A DNA stretch of 37,472 bases from Chondrinema litorale (GTDB lineage: Bacteria; Bacteroidota; Bacteroidia; Cytophagales; Flammeovirgaceae): contig NZ_CP111069.1 in NCBI RefSeq assembly GCF_026250525.1, positions 1-37,472 on the forward strand, read 5' to 3'. Each line of letters opens with the position of its first letter. Within the stretch, counting starts at the first letter, position 1. The notes beneath the pieces are model-generated. The model had not been told where the DNA came from and did not search any database. It saw only the letters and a program-made list of their open reading frames with translations. A program made the position numbers and the translations under genes. Positions 30,369 through 36,142 of the stretch are shown here, one piece after another.

Positions 30369-31071
30369 TTTGATAAGTTTTTGAGTTAGAATTATTTTCA
30401 TTTGAGTTCATCCAGAGTGCAGCGGAGTTTCTCCATCTTGACATTTTTTTCTTTCCAACATACCAGTCTACACATTCGTAATGATTCCAAAATCTAAAAG
30501 CCAAGTCTTTTGCTTTTTCCTCAGAAAGTCCTTTTTCGATGAAATGCTTTTTTACTTCTTCTTCACTTGGTTTTTTAAAATTTTGTTTCCTTGTGTTTGT
30601 GTTCGAAAATTTATTTTCGCCTACTAATACTTCTTTTTTATTAATACTTTCTTTTATTAATACTTCTTTATTACTTAATACTTCTGTGATACGGTTTTGC
30701 GTATTACGGTTATCCGGCTCACGGTTTTGCGTATTACGCATTCCCGTATTACGGTAATCCGTATCGCGGTCTATTTCAATTTCATATTGATTTGCAGGAA
30801 CATACACCGAAATAAAAGGAGTGGTAATTTTGTAAATAGTTTTACCAAAGTTCCCTTTTTTGTTTTCTTGCCACCAAGTAATTAAGTTCTTAGCTTTTAG
30901 GCCAGTCAATGCTTTTGCCAGTCTTTCACGTGAGAGCTTTGTTTGAGTTTCTAAGCTTCTACGAGAAGGAAAACACTTTCTATCTTTGTTAATCCTTCTG
31001 GCAAGCATATTTAAAACCCAAAATTCGTCATTATCAACAAGGTCGTATAATCGATCATCAATATTTATCAT
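30283..31071 (-). CDS. Replication initiator with N-terminal winged helix
   Basis: The 262-residue protein has an N-terminal winged-helix domain (FWVLNMLARRINKDRKCFPSRRSLETQTKLSRERLAKALTGLKAKNLITWW, about 17-67). A repetitive middle has a five-residue period (RDTDY/RNTGM/RNTQN/REPDN/RNTQN/RITEV, about 102-131). The C-terminal domain is DnaD-like or helical (EEEVKKHFIEKGLSEEKAKDLAFRFWNHYECVDWYVGKKKMSRWRNSAALW). The organisation resembles lambda O-type initiators that bind iterons inside their own gene. It is followed by the DnaC-like loader, the expected partner. It overlaps the upstream gene by 14 bp. Confidence 0.8.
   Translation of the reverse strand: MINIDDRLYDLVDNDEFWVLNMLARRINKDRKCFPSRRSLETQTKLSRERLAKALTGLKAKNLITWWQENKKGNFGKTIYKITTPFISVYVPANQYEIEIDRDTDYRNTGMRNTQNREPDNRNTQNRITEVLSNKEVLIKESINKKEVLVGENKFSNTNTRKQNFKKPSEEEVKKHFIEKGLSEEKAKDLAFRFWNHYECVDWYVGKKKMSRWRNSAALWMNSNENNSNSKTYQNGTSRKHPLQSESRNDTSHIDYSKGFLG
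30625..30684. repeat. AT-rich repeats beside the iterons, possible unwinding element
   Basis: The word TAATACTT recurs with starts at about 30625, 30642, 30658 and 30676 (periods of 16-18 bp) in a T-rich strand. It directly adjoins the 15-bp iterons at 30685-30768, as the AT-rich unwinding element adjoins iterons in lambdoid origins. On the minus strand it encodes repeated KEVL/NKEVL segments. Confidence 0.55.
30685..30768. repeat. Six 15-bp iteron-like repeats inside the initiator gene
   Basis: CGTATTACG occurs exactly at 30700, 30730 and 30745. Diverged copies lie at 30685 (TGTGATACG), 30715 (CGGCTCACG) and 30760 (CGTATCGCG), all on a strict 15-bp spacing. Two copies share the longer ACGGTTTTGCGTATTACG (30691-30708 and 30721-30738). 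This is probably the binding site of the initiator, i.e. the replication origin. Confidence 0.65.
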
Positions 31072-31306
31072 AGCACGACTCTATTATTTTCATTAATTCA
31101 TCAAGTTTTGTCATTCTCTCTACAGTTAAAAGTTCTTCAGTTTCTATTTCTTCAAAAACTAAATAGCCCGGATGCCATTCATAGATAATTCTATGTGAAA
31201 AAGTGAATTTCTTAGTAGCTTCTAATATTTCAATGATTTCATGAACATATAGGTAGCCTTTCTTTTTAAGATAAATATCTGGTTTGGTAACTCCTCTGAT
31301 ATCCAT
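31058..31306 (-). CDS. Hypothetical protein, 82 aa
   Basis: A small soluble alpha/beta protein (DIRGVTKPDIYLKKKGYLYVHEIIEILEATKKFTFSHRIIYEW...) with an acidic helical C-terminus. It overlaps the initiator start by 14 bases, so the two may be coupled. The N-terminal half could be a small winged or MerR-like DNA-binding fold, but this is not secure. No family is assigned. Confidence 0.65.
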   Translation of the reverse strand: MDIRGVTKPDIYLKKKGYLYVHEIIEILEATKKFTFSHRIIYEWHPGYLVFEEIETEELLTVERMTKLDELMKIIESCYDKY

Positions 31307-31322
31307 ATTTTTGAGATTTAGA

Positions 31323-31481
31323 TTATATCACTACAGTTTTATAAAGTACTTCGGTAAACTTTTTAAATGCTTTCTTGGTAGGTTGCTTTACTGCCATACC
31401 AATAAGTAAATTTACTTGTGCCTCAGTGCGGCCTTCTTTACGGAGTTTTGCGCCCCAGTTTGTAATATCACTTGCTTTCAT
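31323..31481 (-). CDS. Small basic protein, 52 aa
   Basis: The frame reads MKASDITNWGAKLRKEGRTE, then AQVNLLIGMAVKQPTKKAFK and KFTEVLYKTVVI. It is basic and helical, with no membrane segment. It fills a gap between the genes at 31058-31306 and 31500-31784, all in the same direction, with a start at 31481 and stop at 31323-31325. The regular spacing within the operon supports it. Function unknown. Confidence 0.65.
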   Translation of the reverse strand: MKASDITNWGAKLRKEGRTEAQVNLLIGMAVKQPTKKAFKKFTEVLYKTVVI

Positions 31482-31499
31482 GATTTTGGGATTTTGAAA

Positions 31500-31784
31500 T
31501 TAATTAGGTTTTTCTCTTTCGAGTTTTTCTTTTTTAGATTCCAGCTTTGCCAGCTTAAAATCATAATCAATCTGAGTGTAGTTGCTTTGAAATTCTTCCA
31601 GTAGTTGATTAATTCTACCTACCTTTTCAAATAAGGCTCTTGCATGGTATAGTTCAGACCTTGTAAGTGTATCACCTTGCTGTTTAGCATACCAAATGAA
31701 CTTACTTACTTTACCTTCTTTTTTATTGCCCGTGAATATCTTTTTAGCAAAAGATAAAAATTTTTCTATTTGGTTAGAATCCAT
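31500..31784 (-). CDS. Hypothetical helical protein, first gene of the leftward operon, 94 aa
   Basis: A helical, lysine-rich protein (IEKFLSFAKKIFTGNKKEGKVSKFIWYAKQQGDTLTRSELYHARALFEKVGRINQLLEEF...) ending in a coiled coil (KLAKLESKKEKLEREKPN). No family is recognised. It is the first gene of the leftward replication operon and faces the divergent XRE regulator at 31874 across a 89-bp promoter region. Confidence 0.7.
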   Translation of the reverse strand: MDSNQIEKFLSFAKKIFTGNKKEGKVSKFIWYAKQQGDTLTRSELYHARALFEKVGRINQLLEEFQSNYTQIDYDFKLAKLESKKEKLEREKPN

Positions 31785-31822
31785 TATATTTGATAAAGTT
31801 ATTCATTGAATAATAAATAATA

Positions 31823-31851
31823 TGCACAATAATACAATTATTGTACAATAA
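31823..31851. promoter_or_regulatory. Palindromic operator/promoter between divergent genes
   Basis: TGCACAATAATACAA (31823-31837) differs by one base from the motif at 12756. It runs into TTATTGTACAATAA (31838-31851), a perfect 14-bp palindrome. It sits 22 bp before ATG 31874 (+) and 38 bp before the leftward gene start at 31784, so it can control both the replication operon and the XRE gene. Confidence 0.6.
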
Positions 31852-31873
31852 ACAAAAATAATACTACAAAAAA

Positions 31874-32290
31874 ATGGATAAAAAATATCAACAGAACTCA
31901 AAGCTTACTAGAGAATTAGCTTCTAAAAGGATTAATAATGTCCTTAGCTCACTAGGTAAAACTCCCACTGATGTAAGTAGAGAAACTAATATCAATGTAC
32001 AGCGATTGTTTAAGGCTACCAGAGGAGATTCTTACCTTTCTGTAGATGGTTATTCGGAGTTTTGCGAAAAGTACAGGGTGAATGCTAACTTTCTATTAAA
32101 CATATCTGATAGAATGTTTGATGAAATGAGCGAAGAAGAATTAAAAGAGCAGGCTAATTACAAAGAACTGTACAACCAAGCTAAAGGCGAGGTACAAGCT
32201 TTAAAAGATACCATCGATTTATTAAAGCAGCTTACCACAGAGAAGGAAAGAATGATACAAAAGCTAAATGAGGAATTAAATCAAAAGTAA
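31874..32290 (+). CDS. XRE-type regulator with C-terminal coiled coil
   Basis: The 138-residue protein has an N-terminal helix-turn-helix-like domain (ELASKRINNVLSSLGKTPTDVSRETNINVQRLFKATRGDSYLSVDGYSEFCEKYRVNANFLL, about 14-76). A long C-terminal coiled coil follows (MFDEMSEEELKEQANYKELYNQAKGEVQALKDTIDLLKQL...). It lacks an S24 peptidase domain. It is divergent from the replication operon and likely controls it through the palindromic site at 31823-31851. A terminator follows. Confidence 0.75.
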   Translation: MDKKYQQNSKLTRELASKRINNVLSSLGKTPTDVSRETNINVQRLFKATRGDSYLSVDGYSEFCEKYRVNANFLLNISDRMFDEMSEEELKEQANYKELYNQAKGEVQALKDTIDLLKQLTTEKERMIQKLNEELNQK

Positions 32291-32322
32291 TCTAGCAGTT
32301 CAAAACTAAATAACAAGACATT

Positions 32323-32357
32323 AAAAAAGCCTTCTGACTAACCAGAGGGCTTTTTAT
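32323..32357 (+). terminator. Intrinsic terminator after the XRE regulator
   Basis: GCCTTCTG (32329-32336) pairs with CAGAGGGC (32343-32350), including one G-T pair, and is flanked by A and T runs (TTTTT from 32351). The stop codon of the convergent small gene (32338-32340) lies inside its loop, so it can act for both directions. Confidence 0.8.
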
Positions 32358-32505
32358 TTAAATGCTTTTTTATAATATCTCTCTGAGACTTAATAATTTC
32401 ATCTTGCAGTTCTATTATCTCCTTTCTGATATATAGTACTTCGTCTATATGTTTTCGTACTTTTCCTGCGTGTTTTCCTTTTAATTCATTCCTGATAGTT
32501 CCCAT
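32338..32505 (-). CDS. Small basic helical protein, 55 aa
   Basis: The frame reads MGTIRNELKGKHAGKVRKHI, then DEVLYIRKEIIELQDEIIKS and QRDIIKKHLNKKPSG. It is a basic N-terminus followed by one long amphipathic or coiled-coil helix. It lies downstream of the repressor gene on the same strand, after a 154-bp gap, and ends inside the convergent terminator. No family is recognised; possibly an oligomeric partner of a regulator. Confidence 0.55.
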   Translation of the reverse strand: MGTIRNELKGKHAGKVRKHIDEVLYIRKEIIELQDEIIKSQRDIIKKHLNKKPSG

Positions 32506-32659
32506 TAGTAAAGTAATAAGCGACCTTAAAAAATATGAGCTTCTACCAATAAAAAAGGGGAATTACCAAATAAAAAGCAAGAATTATTCGATGAATGGTT
32601 AAAAATATTAGAAATTGGTAATAAAATAAACATTTTGTATATACCAGTAAACAAATCGT

Positions 32660-33031
32660 TTATGAAGTTTGCTTTTTTTTATCCTTTAAAATAGCGATTT
32701 CTTGGTCCCTTACTTCTATTAATTCTTTTTGTGCATTTACTTTTAACTCTAATGCATCTACTTTAAGCTTTAAAGCGTCTATCATCATTTCATAACCTTG
32801 TTCACTTACTTCTGAAAGATCAGATTCTTGTTTGCCTTCTCCTGTTAGTAGCCAGTTAATGTCTATGCCTTGTTTGGCTAGATACATTAAAAATCTATAA
32901 TCATAAACCGTAGTTTGTCCTTTCTCATATCTTGAAATCATTGATTGCTCTAACCCTGCATTAGTCGCAACTTCCTTTTGAGTACCCAGTTTTTTTCTGA
33001 TAATACGCAGCCTTTCTAAAAAATCCATCAT
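32660..33031 (-). CDS. Phage repressor-like XRE protein
   Basis: The 123-residue protein has a clear N-terminal XRE helix-turn-helix (LRIIRKKLGTQKEVATNAGLEQSMISRYEKGQTTVYDYRFLMYLAKQGIDINWLLTGEG, about 8-66), followed by a coiled coil (YEMMIDALKLKVDALELKVNAQKELIEVRDQEIAIL). It is divergent from the ribbon-helix-helix gene, the classical arrangement of a lysogeny switch. There is no S24/LexA-like domain, so RecA-driven self-cleavage is not expected. It is the best candidate for the prophage repressor. Confidence 0.82.
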   Translation of the reverse strand: MMDFLERLRIIRKKLGTQKEVATNAGLEQSMISRYEKGQTTVYDYRFLMYLAKQGIDINWLLTGEGKQESDLSEVSEQGYEMMIDALKLKVDALELKVNAQKELIEVRDQEIAILKDKKKQTS

Positions 33032-33038
33032 AATCTTT

Positions 33039-33075
33039 TATGGAAATTTGGTTTTTAATATGGAAATATCCATAT
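33039..33075. promoter_or_regulatory. Candidate repressor operators in the divergent switch region
   Basis: ATATGGA-AATA-TCCATAT (33058-33075) is a perfect inverted repeat with 7-bp arms. The half-site TATGGAAAT recurs at 33039-33047, 20 bp upstream. They lie directly in front of the repressor start (33031) and before the promoter of the + strand gene 33118, as expected for operators that balance repressor and early transcription. Confidence 0.6.
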
Positions 33076-33117
33076 TTGGTATACAATTGTTTATTTAACA
33101 GTATAATGATACATACT

Positions 33118-33276
33118 ATGTCAAAAAAAGTCCCAATACATGTCACTATAGACAATGAAGACCTTGCTAAGATAAGCAATATTTGCGATCGTCATCTAAG
33201 AAAAAAGTCTGATACTTTCAGAATACTAATAAAATTAGGCCTTAAAGAATTTGAAAAAGGAAACATAACTGTATAA
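33118..33276 (+). CDS. Ribbon-helix-helix regulator, 52 aa
   Basis: The start at 33118 gives MSKKVPIHVTIDNEDLAKIS then NICDRHLRKKSDTFRILIKLGLKEFEKGNITV. This is an Arc/MetJ-type fold: strand KKVPIHVTID, a first helix, and a second helix after the turn KKSDTFRILI. The upstream 26 in-frame codons look like promoter DNA. As the first gene divergent from the repressor, it may play the Cro-like role. Confidence 0.78.
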   Translation: MSKKVPIHVTIDNEDLAKISNICDRHLRKKSDTFRILIKLGLKEFEKGNITV

Positions 33277-33288
33277 AAGTATACTGAT

Positions 33289-33582
33289 ATGAGTTGGTTA
33301 GGATTAGTTAATTATTATTTTCTTCAGTGGTTTTTCATTAGGCTTACTAAGCATCAAGAAAAAAGAGCTGTTGAGTATGAGCTTATAGAATTAAGTTTTT
33401 TTCCTAATAACCAGTTTGTAACTGGTGGAAATGCAAAAATGGAAACATGGCAATGGTATTCAATACAAGGTTGGGTTTTACCAACTTCAGGTTGGAGTAC
33501 TAACTTTAAGTATCTTAATAAAAGCAAGAAGCCTTTTTTTATCAAGATCACAAAGCCTAACAAATTGATAAAAGTATATTGA
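33289..33582 (+). CDS. Hypothetical protein, 97 aa
   Basis: A Trp/Phe/Lys-rich protein (MSWLGLVNYYFLQWFFIRLTKHQEKRAVEYELIELSFFPNNQFVTGG...GWVLPTSGWSTNFKYLNK). The first 20 residues may associate with membranes; the rest is beta-type and basic. No family is recognised. It lies 12 bp after the RHH gene and one base before the next start codon. Confidence 0.65.
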   Translation: MSWLGLVNYYFLQWFFIRLTKHQEKRAVEYELIELSFFPNNQFVTGGNAKMETWQWYSIQGWVLPTSGWSTNFKYLNKSKKPFFIKITKPNKLIKVY

Positions 33583-33583
33583 T

Positions 33584-33778
33584 ATGCCTTACATAACTCA
33601 GAAAATCACAAAATGTAAAGAATGTCCATTTTGTAAAATAGATATTTCTTCTTCAGATGGTTTTAGTCAGGAGTATAGCTTGACTTGCAAAAAATCTGAT
33701 AAAGCTATAACAAGATACACAGAATGGTATGAGGTTGATAAAGTAGTTCCTCCAGAATGGTGTGAACTGGAAAAATAA
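33584..33778 (+). CDS. Small cysteine-rich, zinc-binding-like protein, 64 aa
   Basis: CKECPFC (residues about 11-17) near the N-terminus, then Cys at about 34 and 60 (SLTCKKSDKA, PEWCELEK) suggest one or more metal sites. I have the impression that Cys-rich proteins ending PxWCPL/PxWCEL are recurrent in phages. No function is known. It lies between the RHH and KilA-N genes in a compact operon. Confidence 0.7.
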   Translation: MPYITQKITKCKECPFCKIDISSSDGFSQEYSLTCKKSDKAITRYTEWYEVDKVVPPEWCELEK

Positions 33779-33787
33779 ATAATCATC

Positions 33788-34372
33788 ATGCAAGCTCTAC
33801 AAATATTTGAATATGAATCCAGCAGTATAGAGTTTGAAATAATTAACGGGCAAGTGTTCGCTAATGCTACCAGTATGGCCACTGTTTTCAAAAAGAAACC
33901 TAACGACATATTCAAAACTAAAATGTGGATTGAATACGAAGAAGAGGTTTGTATCCAGCTTAATTACCGAATCGAAGATATTCGTTTCGGGAAAAAAGGA
34001 GGAAATGACAAGGATAATCAAGGCTCTTGGATACATGAAGAATTAATAATAGAATTTGCTAGAAGGCTTAATGTAAAGTTTTCAATTTGGTGTAATAAGA
34101 AAATAGCAGAGCTTTTAAAAACTGGTAAAACAGAAATAAGAAAACAAAATCCTTTAGAGCTTGCAAAGAGTACTATCCTTCTTCTTACTGAAGAACTGGA
34201 ATCTACTAAAGCAAGAGGTGATTATGAATTTGAAGCTAGACACAATGAAGAAAGGCAGAGAAAGAAAGCTGAAAAGGAAATAATAGAATTAAAATCAGAG
34301 CTAACCAGTACCAAGACAGATTTACATAAACTCGAAGATCAAGAAGACTTAAGAAATTTATATAGACGCTAA
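33788..34372 (+). CDS. KilA-N domain protein, putative antirepressor
   Basis: The 194-residue protein has an N-terminal KilA-N-type domain (IEFEIINGQVFANATSMATVFKKKPNDIFKTKMW...GSWIHEELIIEFARRLNVKFSIWCNKKIAELL, about 13-110). This domain is known from phage antirepressors and viral DNA-binding proteins. The C-terminal half is a long coiled coil (ILLLTEELESTKARGDYEFEARHNEERQRKKAEKEIIELKSEL). Its place in the early operon beside the repressor fits a switch or antirepressor role. Confidence 0.85.
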   Translation: MQALQIFEYESSSIEFEIINGQVFANATSMATVFKKKPNDIFKTKMWIEYEEEVCIQLNYRIEDIRFGKKGGNDKDNQGSWIHEELIIEFARRLNVKFSIWCNKKIAELLKTGKTEIRKQNPLELAKSTILLLTEELESTKARGDYEFEARHNEERQRKKAEKEIIELKSELTSTKTDLHKLEDQEDLRNLYRR

Positions 34373-34429
34373 TCAATCGCTAATAACCTACTAAAAAATA
34401 TTGTTGTTATAATTTTTTAAAATATACAG

Positions 34430-34741
34430 ATGGGAAACAAGAATTTAATTGATGAAAAAGAATCAATATTAAGAAATGAAATGGATGTGTTCAGTCAAGA
34501 AGATAACAAAGTGACATTTTATGACCAGCAGCAAATTAATGATTTGCAAAAATTAGAGTTTAATCAACTACAGCCCGAAGAAGTCGCTCAACATATATCT
34601 GATTTATTTTATGTAGAGATTTGCGCCCGTAACACTTCAGATTTCTTTGATATGGATTCTGAAGATATAAGAGCTATAAATAAAAGAAGCCACCAAAGAA
34701 TTAATATGTTTACCTCGCTAGTAAGAAGTTTTAAGAAATAG
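34430..34741 (+). CDS. Hypothetical acidic helical protein, 103 aa
   Basis: A soluble acidic protein (LIDEKESILRNEMDVFSQEDNKVTFYDQQQINDLQKLEFNQLQPEEVAQHISDLFYVEICARNTSDFFDMDSEDIRAINKRSHQRINMFTSLVRSF). Mostly helical, with no recognised domain. It is the last gene of the rightward switch operon and is followed by the 34781-34811 terminator. Confidence 0.65.
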   Translation: MGNKNLIDEKESILRNEMDVFSQEDNKVTFYDQQQINDLQKLEFNQLQPEEVAQHISDLFYVEICARNTSDFFDMDSEDIRAINKRSHQRINMFTSLVRSFKK

Positions 34742-34780
34742 TTTCAGTTAATTTTGTATGTGTTAGAAAACCATAGAATT

Positions 34781-34811
34781 AAAAGCCTACCCTATTAGAG
34801 TAGGTTTTTTT
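34781..34811 (+). terminator. Intrinsic terminator after the switch operon
   Basis: CCTAC (34786-34790) pairs with GTAGG (34800-34804), extended by AAAA/TTTT, and is followed by seven T. It ends the rightward transcript from 33118-34741. Confidence 0.8.
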
Positions 34812-34920
34812 ATTTAAATAGTTGTACAATAAGATAATATTTGTATTATTGTAATACTGACGCCCAGTAAGTTTATATTAGAGTTGATTTTCTTATCAAG
34901 TTTTAGGTTTGTAGATTGAG

Positions 34921-34946
34921 AAAAGCCGGATTAGTCCGGCTTTTTT
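34921..34946 (+). terminator. Intrinsic terminator with no preceding gene
   Basis: AAAAGCCGGA pairs with TCCGGCTTTTTT around TTAG. It nearly repeats the terminator at 8484-8508. No gene ends before it, so it should end a non-coding transcript starting after 34811. Confidence 0.82.
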
Positions 34947-34966
34947 GTATAATAAGATATTATTTA

Positions 34967-34978
34967 GTACAATTGTAC
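34967..34978. promoter_or_regulatory. Perfect 12-bp palindrome GTACAATTGTAC
   Basis: A perfect palindrome in the gap after the second terminator. A close relative, ATACAATTGTAC, lies at 37389-37400 near the right end, and ATACAATTGT lies at 33081-33090 in the switch region. Probably a binding site for a dimeric regulator or integrase-related factor. Confidence 0.45.
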
Positions 34979-35051
34979 AGATAAATGATTGTGGGTAGCT
35001 CCATTTTTGATTCTTATTGCTTAAGAAGATTTAAAAAATTTTGACCAAAGC

Positions 35052-35082
35052 AAAAGCCAGCCTTTATGAGACTGGCTTTTTT
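35052..35082. terminator. Bidirectional terminator between the gap and the minus-strand genes
   Basis: AAAAGCCAG (35052-35060) pairs with CTGGCTTTT (35072-35080), followed by TTA. It overlaps the stop codon of the minus-strand gene 35081-35356 and faces both ways. Confidence 0.8.
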
Positions 35083-35356
35083 ATTCTTCAATTTCATGGT
35101 TTTCATACCCGCAATGATTGCAGTTCATTAGCCACTCGCTATGAGGTATAGAGTTTGGTATTAGCATACCTCCGCATTTTTCGCATTTCCTAAAGTTTTC
35201 TGTATTTAAAAGCCAGTCTTCTAAAATAAATTTTACAAGCTGCCCCATTGAAGCATTTCCGGTATTGCTTCCCCAAAACCCGTGCATCTTTTTAGCTTCA
35301 GAAATTAACCCCTCTAATTGAGGGGTTAATTCTATTCTTATATCTAGTTTAGGCAT
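35081..35356 (-). CDS. RHH-like protein with C-terminal zinc ribbon, 91 aa
   Basis: The N-terminus PKLDIRIELTPQLEGLISEAKKM...SMGQLVKFILEDWLL resembles a ribbon-helix-helix fold (strand then two helices). The C-terminus has CEKCGGM (about 58-64) and CNHCGYE (about 79-85), a four-Cys zinc ribbon. A small DNA-binding regulator is likely. It could act on the palindromes at 36039-36082 in front of its own operon, which is inference. Confidence 0.7.
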   Translation of the reverse strand: MPKLDIRIELTPQLEGLISEAKKMHGFWGSNTGNASMGQLVKFILEDWLLNTENFRKCEKCGGMLIPNSIPHSEWLMNCNHCGYENHEIEE

Positions 35357-35359
35357 TTT

Positions 35360-35614
35360 TTAAATATGATCTTGTTCAATAACTTTTTTCAAATAGTTGA
35401 TCATATCAGTGTATTTGTGCTCTATTCTTATTGGTGACATCCCACCTGCCCAAATAGCAAAGCAGTTTTTATGGCAGTCACCATTTACTATTAACTCTTC
35501 ATGATATTTAACACTTGAATTACTGCCTATATGGTTTTGATGTGGTGTAGGATCAAAATTATTTTTAAGAAAATTTTGAATTTTTTCTACTTGATTTTCC
35601 TTTAATGTTTTCAT
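35360..35614 (-). CDS. Hypothetical protein, 84 aa
   Basis: A small soluble protein (MKTLKENQVEKIQNFLKNNF...SVKYHEELIVNGDCHKNCFAIWAGGMSPIRIEHKYTDMINYLKKVIEQDHI). It has a helix at each end and a beta centre with CHKNC. No family is recognised. It lies three bases before the next gene in the same leftward operon. Confidence 0.65.
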   Translation of the reverse strand: MKTLKENQVEKIQNFLKNNFDPTPHQNHIGSNSSVKYHEELIVNGDCHKNCFAIWAGGMSPIRIEHKYTDMINYLKKVIEQDHI

Positions 35615-35634
35615 TTTTTTATGGTTTTAAATAA

Positions 35635-36000
35635 TTAAAATTCTTCTGGAAATTCTTCCTGATGCTTTTTTATCTCAATATTTAATTGATAAGTTGTGTA
35701 TATTCCTTTTTCCCACCATGTTTTACCACCAAAGTCAGAATGCATTTTTACTTTTGGCTTAAAATTCTTTTCTACTTCTATTTTTTTGCTGTTATCTCCG
35801 ATTTCTTTTGCTCTTTCTTTAGATATAGAAACTAATCCTAAAAACTCAGAATCAGACAATCTTAATTCACTCGCGCAAAAACAACTTTCATAATCGCCTT
35901 CTAATACTGAGCCTATTATTACTTTTTTAAGAATATCTCCATTTTCATTTACAGCTATTAAATATTTTTTTTCATCTAAGTTTTGAAAGTAGTAAGTCAT
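35635..36000 (-). CDS. Hypothetical protein, 121 aa
   Basis: A soluble protein starting MTYYFQNLDEKKYLIAVNENGDILKKVIIGSVLEGDYESCFCASELRLSD. It has an N-terminal beta domain, a CFC pair, and a helical acidic end (LNIEIKKHQEEFPEEF). No family is recognised. It is the first gene of the leftward operon 36000-35081 and lies just downstream of the two operator-like palindromes at 36039-36082. Confidence 0.68.
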   Translation of the reverse strand: MTYYFQNLDEKKYLIAVNENGDILKKVIIGSVLEGDYESCFCASELRLSDSEFLGLVSISKERAKEIGDNSKKIEVEKNFKPKVKMHSDFGGKTWWEKGIYTTYQLNIEIKKHQEEFPEEF

Positions 36001-36038
36001 GATTTTTTGTTTTAAAGCTTTCTAAATGATTACAATGT

Positions 36039-36082
36039 AAAGTTACGTAACTTTACTATATAAGTCAAGAAGTTACGTAACT
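36039..36082. promoter_or_regulatory. Tandem palindromic operators AGTTACGTAACT
   Basis: AAAGTTACGTAACTTT (36039-36054) is a perfect 16-bp palindrome. Its 12-bp core AGTTACGTAACT recurs exactly at 36071-36082, 30 bp further on, about three helical turns, so two dimers would bind the same face. The pair lies 39-82 bp before the leftward start at 36000, with AT-rich promoter-like DNA between. The regulator is probably phage-encoded. Confidence 0.75.
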
Positions 36083-36142
36083 ATTTTATGTAATTATAGA
36101 AAGTTCTTTATAAAATACAGTGGTATATAAATAATGTGCAAT

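Larger units (their letters stand above)
34742..35080. other. Non-coding region of 339 bp with three terminators
   Basis: There is no credible protein gene; the longest frame is a 19-codon ORF from ATG 34985. The region has three intrinsic terminators (34781-34811, 34921-34946, 35052-35082) with promoter-like or operator-like words between them: TGTACAATAAGATAA (34823-34837), the inverse of TACAATAATACAA (34841-34853), TAGGTTTG (34904-34911) and the palindrome GTACAATTGTAC (34967-34978). It may encode one or two small RNAs of roughly 60-110 nt. Confidence 0.5.

Noticed and set aside
32539..32694. 51-codon open stretch on the + strand (GELPNKKQELFDEWLKILE...)
   Set aside because: It looks partly coding, but it has no ATG, GTG or TTG start after the preceding stop codon and its end overlaps the repressor gene on the other strand. 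A remnant is possible.
34985..35044. 19-codon ORF in the non-coding region
   Set aside because: Too short, no coupling to a neighbour and no recognisable feature. It could be translated but cannot be supported.
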